The translations under genes and the position numbers were made by a program. This document shows positions 53,641-64,000 of a stretch of DNA of 64,000 bases, in pieces. Each line of letters opens with the position of its first letter. Position 1 is the stretch's first letter. Location: positions 37,194 through 101,193 of the forward strand of contig MBPM02000150.1 in assembly GCA_001695595.3 (NCBI GenBank), written 5' to 3'. The stretch comes from Plasmopara viticola. Taxonomy: Eukaryota; Oomycota; Peronosporomycetes; Peronosporales; Peronosporaceae. The notes beneath the pieces were generated by a model, which did not search any database, had not been told where the DNA came from, and saw nothing but the letters and a program-made list of their open reading frames with translations.

Positions 53641-55620
53641 AGCTGATTCTCGCCAATGGCTCTGATGAGTGTATTGGCAAGAATCCAATGTACACGAGTA
53701 TCTACTACCAAATAAATAGTCCAATGCTAGTTGACATTTTGTGTAATCTCTCATAAATATGGTCGTATGTAATTGTCAAGCCCTGCTTTCGCAATAAGTA
53801 TAACCAAAGCTGCGGGATACCTTGTGACGGAAATTGGTTTAACACATGTTCGTGGATGAAGCCGTTGACAGGTCTCTTGGTTGGGACCGTTGGCAGGCCT
53901 TTCGGGCTCGACCTTACCCCGGCGAGAAAGATAATGTCATCCGTGAGCTGCATGTCTTCCGAATACGAACCCAAAGTGTGGCTCGTATGACATAGCTTAA
54001 TTAGTGTCTTGCAAAAATTTCCGAAGATTATCCACAAAAGAGATAGGTTTTAAGAGCCGCTGCGCATGCACATTAGTGGAGATTGAAATGCTATATAGTA
54101 ATTGTAGGGCATTCACACCACAGAAATCGTTCACACTCTATAATACTAGAGTCATACATGATAAAAACAAACAGTGATTCGCGACTTATATTGTTTTACG
54201 TACAGAACGAGGATCAGAATTTGGACTCGCAGCATTATGCATAAAGGAGGCGTAAAAGATAAACTGTGACTACATTTTCGAAAAGACCGAAGTGTGAGAT
54301 AAATTGCGGTATAAAGTCCAATTTCAGCAACAAAAAAGTCATGTGCTATTCCTTCTTCTTCCATTTCCTGCGTCTAAAAACGTTACCGGAAAAATGGCAA
54401 GGACTTGATTTTCTCTTACGATATATAATCTTGTCATACACAACCGATGGAAACCCTAGAGGTTTGGATTATGATCACTGGGAGAGGGATGAGTGATTCG
54501 ATCACTCGTATGACGTATACATAAAAAATTGGTTTGGTCATTACATGACCAATGAGGCAGCGAAGGAAACTGCCAGCCGGTCGGATGACCAAGCCAACCA
54601 TTGCTTAAGTATGCAAAGGGCATCCGTGCTGACGACGATCTCTGCGATAAAGCTTGCGTCTAGATCAAAGTTTTTACCTGCTCTAAAGGTCGCGCCTATA
54701 TTTGATACTGTGTCTTGCGGGGCGAGTCAAATGTGGCTCGCCCGCTAAAGCGCCGTTCGTGCAAATAAGGCTCTATGAAATTCCCAGTTGTCTCAGTGAA
54801 AACCTGACTACTTTGGATGAAGACTATGTTCCAAGAAAGCAGTTTGTTCACTTTGAGAATCGATGACGATATATTTTAAAGATCTTCGGCAATGGATAAA
54901 TTCAAAGTTAGACACCCAGGCTATCGATTGCGGTAATGATGTGACTTATACAATTATCACACGCTCGGTCAAAAAGCCGTAGTTTACAAATAAATCTAGT
55001 CGCAACTGCTTGCGGGGATCAAGGCGTCGACGTAAAGCGCAACACAAATTACATCTTGACTGCCACGCTTCATATAGACGCAGTGGTCCGACTCGCACTT
55101 CTATAAGTCGAGTCTAAGATGAAATCGTCGATTGTCTAGTTCCACATTCGAGGTGGCTGCTCAAGTCTATACAATGATCGCTGACGCTTGTACATATAGC
55201 CCAGGTGACTCTCGCTGCTAGATCCATCCGGCTGACCCATGCCCTTTGCTTGCTGCAATCAGAGCTGGTCAACAACTTCTGCATGTGGGATATTCACACA
55301 ACTTCACACGAATTTCACGACCCCCAATCTGCTTTACTACGCGCTTTACATGAACGTACAGGTGACCTCGTTTGTCAATCAAGAGGCCACTCTTGCCGTT
55401 GCTATTCATTTCCGTAATGGGGATTAGCATAATTTACGACCCCGGTCGTATGCGATTAGAATTGACTTTGACTTCAGCCCTAGCAACCAAGCCACGGCTA
55501 CTTTGTACCCTTAAAATTCTCCAGACACTCTTGGTCTTGCGACTGATGAGCGTCACAAACGGACCGACCGTCACGTGTCAGAGCGTGAGGTTTTGAAACT
55601 TTTTTGTTGATTTTTAAGTC
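53520..55620. repeat. Inverted repeat arm 1
   Basis: Pairs in inverse orientation with 61880-64000: GCAGGATATGCGAAAAAATC at 53522 against the last bases of the window, TTTTACGTACAGAACGA near 54195 against 63290-63310, GGCGAGTCAAATGTGGCTCGCC near 54721 against 62745-62765, and the copia RT remnant. The arms are clearly diverged, with many indels. Confidence 0.75.
55010..55205 (-). pseudogene. Copia reverse-transcriptase remnant in arm 1
   Basis: Minus-strand codons resemble LYGLKQAPRMWN and the YVDD block (CTTTACGTCGACGCC, second catalytic Asp changed) but with stops and frameshifts. Confidence 0.65.
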
Positions 55621-55639
55621 GCGACCAGCTGCTTGAAGA

Positions 55640-56110
55640 GCACACACAGATCAACTTGCGTGTCGGTAAAGTCTGACGTATCGAGGAAATCGCACTTCGG
55701 TAAGCAATTGTGGTCAGCCAAAAAAGACTGGTATATGATTTGAGCGAAACTGCAGAAAAATGTTCCCTCGGTCTAGGATTAAACTAGAATTGGTTGTAAA
55801 ATTTTGGGATTTTGACAGAAATAATTATTTCTGATATAGACAAACACAACTTGGCCTGGGCATGTCGTGGCTAGAACATCCCAAGCCTTTAATCAATAGG
55901 CGAGGTAAGGTCATAGATGTGAGCCGCCGAATATTGCCACCCGCAGCGTTCCTTCACACGCTCTTCATATTGCTAGCGCTCCCTACGCCACTGTACCAAT
56001 GCGGCTTGGTCCCATTCGTTCATCTTAGGCGGCGCAATATTTTCGTCAACTGGATGCGAGACCGACATGTCCAAGTCTTTTTCCGTCTCTAGTCGAATCC
56101 GTGACATCTT
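55640..56110 (-). pseudogene. Retroelement Gag-like remnant
   Basis: Minus-strand codons near 55900-56030 read NEWDQAALVQWRRER, stop, QYEERVKERC, resembling Gag-like proteins of oomycete retroelements. It is interrupted by stops. A direct repeat of its 3' part is at 58565-58850. Confidence 0.45.
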
Positions 56111-56474
56111 CGATGCGTGTCTACGCTTCTGCGAATTGCGCGCAACTATAGTATACTTTGTAGCCTCTTGTGCTATTCAATGCGAATGCAGTAGTGTATT
56201 ACCGTTCCTTTCTCCAGCGCGACTATTAGGAAGCGGCGGTTCACTGCGGCTAATGCCACCAGTCGGTTCGCGTAGACCGGGGCTGGCGGTCCAAGGTAGC
56301 CATGTCTGGAATATTGGTGTCTGCCCACATCTGTCCACAAGACTTTTGACTTCAAACGACTTTACTTTAACAAGATGGAAAGTATCTGTCTAATTATATT
56401 ATCGCAAAGTATGGCCAATCCCAGTTTAAAGTCACATTTGAAGCAAATAAATAAAAACCTGAAAACGACCTGTG
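56111..56474. other. No recognised gene
   Basis: A 108-codon open frame (56067-56393, plus) has no recognisable domain and overlaps the Gag-like remnant on the other strand. Confidence 0.4.
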
Positions 56475-57850
56475 TTACTGCGCTTTAAAGTCTTGCATTC
56501 CATACGTTGTGCTGGAGAAGATCCAAAAGTTCACGTCGCAACAGATTGAAATGGTCTTTTGAAACATGACCGTCATAATTTCTTCGCATATAAAAGTCAG
56601 CGTATCAAACGGGTCCTTATCATAGCCCAAGAAGCAATTAACAAGTTTTATATTGTAGCAACAGCCTCCACGTATCCAGTACGCATCTTGTTCTCTGTCC
56701 ACTTAAGGATAAAACAATTGAGCGATAGACTTTTAAATTGCCATTCTCAAGTGTAAGCCAGACTACGAGGCTACCACATCTCCATAAATTTTGTGAGCGA
56801 TCACTTCTCGATGCCACGTTTGCTTTAAGGTTTGTGTGAGTTTTTTTCGCGCCGTCTAGTGGATCAAGAAAAGTATACGAGAGTGATGTGGTGAAATGAT
56901 GTTCAGCACCATTGTACTTTTGCAGTTTCGTAGCTTGTCAAGGAGTGATAATCAGCAACTTGACTCTCAAAGTTTACGATGGTACCGGAATATGGCGTAT
57001 ACATGGTAAACAAATCCAAAGCGATTAGCGAGCTGCTTTGACGTCATCAAAGTGTCCGGATGCCGACACAGCTCACTGGCCCGCCAGATCACCTCTTAGA
57101 GTCATGTCGATAATTGAACTCCAACGCTGTACCATACGTGACTAGAATGGACGTATTGCTTTCACAGTGCATGCACCGCGATGAGCAAAAAGATTCTACA
57201 CCATCTTTTAGCTGTGAGCCTTAAGAAAATTCTGCTGTTTGTCTCAAACGCCTCACTGATATCAAAGATCGATCTGTCTTACCAACCAATCGTGGCAGCT
57301 TTATTGCTTGTGCCGAAGCTTACGCACTGAAAGCTGTCATTCTTGGTTTCATTTGATGGAACTTAGGACTGAACGCCGAGCATGAGCGCTGGAAGGGCGA
57401 TTGGTAGAATTTCTAGAGTGTTTTAGTAAATACCCCTCACAAACGAATCAGATAGAGACGAACCACAAATATTCGAATTACTTGTATTGTTTTTCTTAAT
57501 GGTGTATCAAATTCTCGAAAGTCATGTTCAAAATAATCGCGTGTGTGTTTTAAAGTTTGCAATAGAACACTCGACTGGACCTTGCTGCTCTGCTTTCAAG
57601 CTGAGACGGGTTTTTTCTTCTTACGGCCCGCGTGCTGAGCACGTAGACAAGCTGCAAATTTTGTGAACTAAACCGATTAATTTAATCTATATGCACGTAA
57701 CGCTGTAATCAATTACTTTGCTTCTCCACATACGTGTTACCTTATCAGTATACCCGAAAATAAAAAAGGATACTAATATTGTAAGTGTGCCTATATAAGC
57801 AACTTGACAGGTTCAGTTCGAGCTGCACTATTAAAATATGAGCGAGCTTT
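56475..57850 (-). pseudogene. Decayed copy E of the unknown gene family with uninterrupted flank
   Basis: Gene-related part 56475-57400 with stops (the NCFLGYDKDPFDTL-like segment is at about 56600-56650). Flank 57400-57850 corresponds to 38270-38344 plus 42804-43460 and lacks both Copia-2 and the SINE-like insertion. Confidence 0.7.
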
Positions 57851-58560
57851 TAGCATCTACCATTTCATATAGATTTGATGATAGCTTAATTTTGTTTCTC
57901 CGCTATCAATTTATATTGCTTTGATCGAGCTGATGAACACAAATATGTCGTTGCTCTGCTTACTACAAGCTTTTGACTACCAAAAGCTAGCCCGTAACGG
58001 TAAGAAGTGCACAGATATCATTGTTCGTAGCGCGGCTTTCGCCCTTATACAATATAGAATGCCCTCATATACTTGGTCGCCCATGGTACATGGATGGCCT
58101 CGAATAAGTAGTAGAGCCCCAAAGAAGTATTTCTCTCAAGATCCTTGAGATGTACATCATGCTTCAATGTTTTGACCCTTATAGCAGCGACTCGATCCGA
58201 AGCTACTGGACTCATCTCGATGCGGAGCAAACATGCTACCTATCACAGATGTGCAGCTGCGATCCCGATCGACTCAGCTTTCCCATACGTACCCGCGATG
58301 AGGAATTGCACTTCAGTTTCGAAACTGGCATCAGGTTAACGTGCCTGATAGTGAACTATTGGCTAACATATAGGCTGATATGCGTCGGCAAGCACATAAT
58401 GCGGAGCTGAACGACCTTTTGGCATTTGAGCTCGCATTGTTGGTACACCATAAAAATTTAGCCCTGAAATTCTTTTCGCTCTTCAAATATGAATGAGCAA
58501 CGGCGAACTGCTGCCTATAAACGCAAGTCTCTGTGGTTTTAACTAATTTACTCGCGTCTC
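57851..58560. other. No recognised gene
   Basis: Overlapping open frames of 60-86 codons at 57921-58148 and 58150-58410 (plus) show no domain I can name; possibly a decayed gene. Confidence 0.4.
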
Positions 58561-58564
58561 GGGA

Positions 58565-58850
58565 GAGTCTGGCGCGTCGAGAAAATCGCACGTTGGTAAG
58601 CGATTGCGTTCAGCAAAAAAAGACTGATTGATAACCTGAGAGAAAGCTGCAGATACTCGCTTCGGTTTGGCTGGCCGACAAGACGCCTAGAGTTGAGATA
58701 GAATTGGTTGTAAAATTCATGGATTTTGACCGCAACTTATCGCTTTTAACGACATAACTCGGTCCTGGGCATGTCGCGGCCGGAACCTCACAAGTCAGGC
58801 GGGATAAGGCCATAGATGTGAGCCGCCGAATATCGCGCAACATGGTTTGG
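58565..58850. repeat. Direct repeat of 55660-55950
   Basis: Shared blocks include GAAAATCGCAC.TTGGTAAGCGATTG, CAGCAAAAAAAGACTG, GAATTGGTTGTAAAATT and CCTGGGCATGTCG.GGC. Confidence 0.7.
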
Positions 58851-61800
58851 GTGAGCTAAATTTCCTCCCATGTCGATGTAAGATTCTTTTTTATAAACCT
58901 TGGCATGCATACGTCCAAAAAAATCGTGAGGTATCGAAAATACTGAATTGTTTTCAAACGTAGATGTGACGACGTCTTTGAAATCTTTCATATCGTGTAA
59001 ACAAGTTTCACGAGCGACACTGGCTACCAAAGACGCGACTGGTTGTGCTCTGAATTAAAATAGTATAGTGCCTCATTGGTGGGTCATAAGAGCGTGACAT
59101 AGACCAGCAAGATATGTTTACAGATGGAAACCAAGTATTGCCAAATGCAGATAATATATCTCTGCAATAATAGAATGATGGTGCAATGCGAAATTGATCG
59201 CTGAGGAATATGAGTGACCCCGTGACTGACAAAGAAAGGATAGTTGACAGTTTGGCTGGTCATCGTGTCACGGCAAGTGTTTTCCAAATGAAGACATGTC
59301 AAAGCCACTGATTTCTGAAAAGCTCGTATCCAAATGAACGCCTCATGGCGTAGTACGTCAAAGGTACGTAACAGAAGTGGTTAGCGGTGCCACTAAAGCT
59401 ATCAAGCGGCCCAAATGTCTGGACACACAGTTGTTAAGACATGACTAGCTTTCGCCAAGACATACTTCTACGGTCTAACAATTAAACAAACATCTGTCGG
59501 CTCCGTTTACTCTTTAAAGCCCCTTGAAGCAAGTTGATGTCATAAGAACCAATGCATTATCGACGATGTAATTTTCGCTTCGAAGAAGATTAAAGTTCTC
59601 GAATGCTTTGTAGAAAGTGTAGGGTTTGAGTAAAGCCCGAGAAAACTTGTCGGCTTTCGCAACACCACATTCCCAGAAGAGCTTGGGGAAGTGGTCAGGG
59701 ATAATTAGTTATGTGCACAATTACAGCGCTAGTCATACGAGCCTCGCAAGGCTTACTGTAAAAGCACGATAAGCGGTGCTGGATAAGGATGTCTTTCATA
59801 ACAACAGAAGGAAGACTGTATCACGCTTTCTTACTGACTCTGTCGAGCACAAAAGCTGTTTGGCGCTGTTTGCATCACTTCGAAAACATTTCAGCTGCAC
59901 GATACGGGAACTTTATTGGGAAGGTCCATCTCGCTCCAATTTAAGGCAGCTTGGGCTACAAATCGGAGCTGCTCCGTCTGTGGCAAGAACATACTTTTTA
60001 CTGGTAAAGTTTCAGGTATATCGTCTATTCCTTAAGCCTTTTGTGGTCTATTTATACCCAAAGTCAGTGCATAAGGAATAATACGTCTCACTTGTCCCAA
60101 CAAGCATCAAGTGGCTGTAAGATTTATACTCTCTCAAAACCAGCGAGCTCAATGTGCTTGACAATGCGCTTTTGCGCTGACCGGATAATAAATAAGTATA
60201 CTATTTGTAAAGCCAAAAAAATATTAACGAATAATTATTTCAGATCTATCGATCTTGAGCTCTTAGTGCACTTCCCCATCACAGGCAAAAATGTTTAGGT
60301 TAGACACTTCACTTCTCGGTAGCGATCGTAGCAGCATGCTTTGAGTGTGCAAATGGGGGGGGCAGCGTATTTATCTCGAGTCGATGCTTGCAAATGTCTA
60401 CTTCTGGAGGCACATGGTGCTTTATCTAGCGGTCATGAAAGCAAATCATTTTTTTATTTCCACGACAAGTACTATGGGCTGAAGTATCAACTGCTGCCAT
60501 CACCGTATCAGCAGATTAGCAAAGATTAAGAAGAAAGCAAGATTCAGTGTCTCAAGTGCTGCAGTGACCTCGAATTAGCCGCTATAGCGTACCAAGCCTC
60601 GCATCGCATTGGCGTGTCAAGGCTAAAAGTGCTTTTAAAGTTCAGCTTAGCGATGTGTGGTGGCGAGGTGGTCCCGTACGTTTGACTTTACACACGTATG
60701 AAAATGTTTCAAGGTCATTTTTTTGGCAACAAGCGTTGTCGAAGTTGTGAGCTGCTTCTGATGTATTGTTTCGCTATTATCTAATTTAGAGTAAAAAAGC
60801 GATGTACGAAATAATTTCGCTTATTGTACATATCATGCGTAAAAAAATGGAATGCTACCTGTACAATTTGACCCAGACATGCTAGCGATGTTTTCTGTTT
60901 CGTAGCGTCCAAGCGATAATTGTTAGCCACTTGAGTACAATAGCCTGGTTAATTTTGTATTGATGACAGAAAGACAGATTAATAATAGAGTATCGCAATA
61001 CATCGGTCTTCATAAGCTGATGTTAATTCAATACCCGCCATTCTCCGCGGAGCATGAGAAAATGTTGTATGGGGTTTAAAATTTGTGCTTAATAGTGCCA
61101 TACGCAGACCATTTTTAATAGATTGCAGACAGAAATAGGCGGCCGAATGCTCAAGTAAGTACTGTGCAGGTATGCTTATTAGCGCACCGACAAGCTATAT
61201 GACTGTGTGCGTAACAATGCGATTCACGAAAACTCGAGCTTTTCACCCTTATGTAGCAATACTCATGATGCATTGTTAAGTAGGCGCTTCCAAAATTAGA
61301 GAAAAAGAAGCCTATCAAGCCTATTATTCCCACTCAATATCTGATTTGAGCCCGCTTGCCAAGTCTTTTATTCCATGCAAAATCTGATTTGAGCCCGCTT
61401 TTTTTCTAAGAAAATTTCAGACATTGCAAACAAATAGGCTGATTGTAATCACCGAGGCAAAGAGGCGCGATTGCGTTCGCGCACAAAAGATTATTATTGA
61501 CAATGACGGAGAGAAGAAAGTATATACTTTGTTGGATGGTAGAGGAAAGTACTCATAGCTACTTTTTGAATAGGCATGCTCGTGGTTACGAATAAGGCAA
61601 AACACCTTCATATTGATACTTCATGGATTAGAAAAGGCTTGGATATGGCGAATTATTGCCCTATTCAAGACGAAATTGGCGCACCCATTATTTTATGTAA
61701 GACGTCTTAAGCGTTATAACGATTCTCAAAACTTCGAGATTTGTATGAGCTGGTGGGTACGAGTGGCCATACGGCGGCTACTTATGTCTATGCGAATTGC

Positions 61801-61879
61801 TAATGCTGTACCCAAAAGACTGTGCCCTTCGAGCAGCCGGTCGAGACTACAAAATTTAACAAAGACGAAAAACATCTTG
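58851..61879. other. Long stretch without a recognisable gene
   Basis: AT-rich sequence. The longest frame is 101 codons (59776-60081, plus) and has no domain I recognise. A G8 run lies at about 60354-60361, and ATCTGATTTGAGCCCGCTT occurs twice about 48 bp apart near 61338 and 61384. Otherwise nothing identified. Confidence 0.5.
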
Positions 61880-64000
61880 GATCTGTTTTGAAACCTCACG
61901 CTCTGACGCGTCACAGTTGATCCAATTGTCAAACTTATCGGTCGCAAGACGAAAAGTGTCTGGAGGTTTTTAAGAGTACGTAGTGGCCGTGTTTTGGTCA
62001 CTTGGGCTGAACTCAAAGCCAATTCTAAACGCATACGACCCAGTTCATTAAATGTGCGAATTCCATTATGAAATCTTATAGCAAATGCTAGAGTGGCCTC
62101 TTGATTGAATAACGAGGTCACCTGCACGTTTATTTAAAGCGCGTAGTAAAGCAGTCTGGGTGTCTTGAACGTCTTGTAAAGTTGCTCCGTATCCCGTTCG
62201 CAGAAGTTGTTTGACCAGCTCTGATTTCAGTTCGCAAAGGGCATGGTGCGACCGAATGGATTCAGCAGCAACATTCACCCGGATATGTGTGCAAGCGTCA
62301 GCGATCATTATATGGCCATAAGCAGTCACCTCGAATGTGGAACAAGGCAAATAACGAATTCATTCTTGGACTAAACTTCAAGAAGTGCGACTCGGACCAC
62401 TGCGTCTATGGAGCGTGACAGTCAAGATATGATTTTTGTTGCGCTTTACGTCGACGACTTGATCCTCGCAAGCAGCTGCGACAGACTTTATGTGTAAGTA
62501 AGTTACGGCTTTTTGACCGAGCGTGCGGTCATTGTATAAGTCACCTCGTTACTACACATAAAAGCCTGAGTGTCTAGCTCTAAACTTTACCATTGCCTAA
62601 ACATCTTCGAAATTCGTTGTCGTGACTCTTTAAGTGAGCAAATTGTACTCTTTGACCAAGATAATCAAACAGAGTAGTCAGGTTTTTCACTGAGACAAAC
62701 TGGGATTTTCATAAAGCCTTACTCGCACGAACGGCGCTTTGGCGGGCGAGCCACGTTTGACTCGCCGCACAAGGTACTGGCGCTGTTTCAGGTATAGGCG
62801 CCTCTAGAGCAGGCAACCTTTGATATAGATGCAAGCTTTGACGCAAGGGTTGTCTTCAGCACGAATGCTCTTTAAATGTTAAAGCAACCTTTTAAATGGT
62901 TGGCTTGGTCATTCGACCGACTGGCAATTTCTTCGCTGCCTCATTGATCATCGTAATGACCACACCATTCTATCATGTATAAGTCAGACGAGTGATCGAA
63001 TACTCCCATCTCTCCTAGTAAACATAATCCAAGCCTCTACGTATTCAATTAAACGCGGATGACAAGATTATCTAAATATATCGTAAAAGGGAATCAAGTC
63101 CTTGCCATATTATATAACGAATTTAGACGCAGGGAATGTAAGAAGAATGATTAGCAAATGAATACTTCAATGAGAAAATCGGACTTTATTACGCGTTTTA
63201 TCTCAAGGTTCGGTCTTTCTAGAAATGTAGTCGCATTTTTTCTTTCAAGCTTCCTTTATGCATGATGCTGCGATTTCAGATTTCTGATCTTCGTTCTGTA
63301 CGTAAAGTAATTTGAGTCGCGAATCAGAGTTTGTCCGACTTAATTAAAAATCTTGTAAGACCATTTATTACCAGAGTGTGAACGAATCCTGAGGGGTAAA
63401 TATTCTACAATTGCTATATAGCATTGCAATCTCTACTAATATGCATGCGCAGCGACTGTACTTCTTCTGTGATAATGCCTCGGGATATACGAAAGACACC
63501 ACTTAAGCTGTGTCTCACGTTATAGTGGTAAGCCAGACTTCGGGTCCGCATTCGGAAGACGCGCGGCTCTCGGACGACATTATCTTTCTATCCGGGGTAA
63601 GGCCGAGTGCGAGAGGCCTGCCAACGATCCCATCCAAGAGGCCTGTCACCGGCTTCATCCACGTACATGTGTATTTTCACGGCTTTTGGTAATTGGGCAT
63701 CCTGCAGCTTTGTTAAACTGAATAAAACACGGGAGCAGGGCCTGATAATTATATATACGACGATGTCTAGATTACACTATAATGTCAAATAGCATTGGAC
63801 TATTTATTGGGTTGTTAATACTTGTGTACATTGGGTTCTTGCAAATACACTCATCAGAGCCGTTGGCGAGAATCGTCCGTCTTCATTGCGCTTTTTTCGA
63901 TGGCGTGCAGGATGCGACGGTCTAGTAGAAACAATACGTACTGATTGCAAGCAAGGGGTTTCCTCCAAAGTGCGAATCGAGATTTTATCGCATATCCTGC
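61880..64000. repeat. Inverted repeat arm 2, running off the window
   Basis: Inverse partner of 53520-55620. The homology is still continuing at base 64000, so the arm is longer than shown. Confidence 0.75.
62240..62495 (+). pseudogene. Copia reverse-transcriptase remnant in arm 2
   Basis: Codons read VCKRQRSLYGHKQSPRMWNK, then FKKCDSDHCVYG, a stop, and after a frame change FVALYVDDLILAS, matching the end of a copia RT domain. The flanking parts are unrecognisable. Confidence 0.75.

Noticed and set aside
61726..62350. Minus-strand ORFs of 94 and 133 codons in arm 2
   Set aside because: The part 62240-62350 is antisense to the copia RT remnant, and the arm 1 equivalents are not conserved as frames.

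Overview
The window looks like repeat-rich nuclear DNA of a eukaryote. An oomycete (Phytophthora or downy-mildew type) is my best guess. The support is circumstantial: Ty1/copia polyproteins of the oomycete style, short introns with GTATGT donors, and an Inr/FPR-like motif upstream of the one multi-exon gene. Nothing in the window fixes the species.

Bases 1-31764 are one tandem array, transcribed leftward, built from a unit of about 370-377 bp. Each unit carries one tRNA-Arg gene with anticodon ACG plus about 300 bp of spacer. I count 86 units: 73 near-full-length tRNA copies, 12 copies reduced to the 3' half by the same internal deletion, and one truncated at its 3' end. Only 16 copies match the array consensus exactly; three more differ only in the variable loop and one only in the T loop. 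The exact copies are concentrated in the first 9 kb. The rest fall into decay classes: T-stem/B-box mutants, acceptor mutants, 71-nt copies with a lost Pol III terminator, and two copies whose anticodon became ACA. Higher-order repeats (about 1.5-kb four-unit blocks, a 716-bp two-unit block, a 368-bp tandem triplication, a 4.87-kb-spaced copied block) show repeated unequal exchange. The array starts left of the window and stops sharply at 31764.

Bases 31765-57850 are a graveyard of one dispersed gene family of unknown function, invaded by retroelements. One member (44749-51837, minus strand, three exons, about 706 residues) is open throughout but is split by a complete Ty1/copia element, Copia-1 (45579-50277). 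That element has identical 180-bp LTRs and a 5-bp GGCCG target duplication. A second complete copia element on the minus strand, Copia-2 (38345-42803), has identical 146-bp LTRs and an ACTAG duplication. It sits in the flank of a decayed family copy, and a related copy near 57480 preserves the empty site. Both elements have primer-binding sites that match tRNA anticodon loops (Met CAT and Asn GTT), as in half-tRNA priming. A SINE-like element with a pentanucleotide tail occurs twice, at 32286-32587 (12-bp target duplication) and 43036-43314.

Bases 52070-64000 hold further degenerate material: a tandem duplicate of the gene's first exons, retroelement remnants, and a diverged inverted repeat (about 53520-55620 and 61880-64000) whose arms carry a decayed copia reverse transcriptase. 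From 57850 to 61880 I recognise no intact gene.
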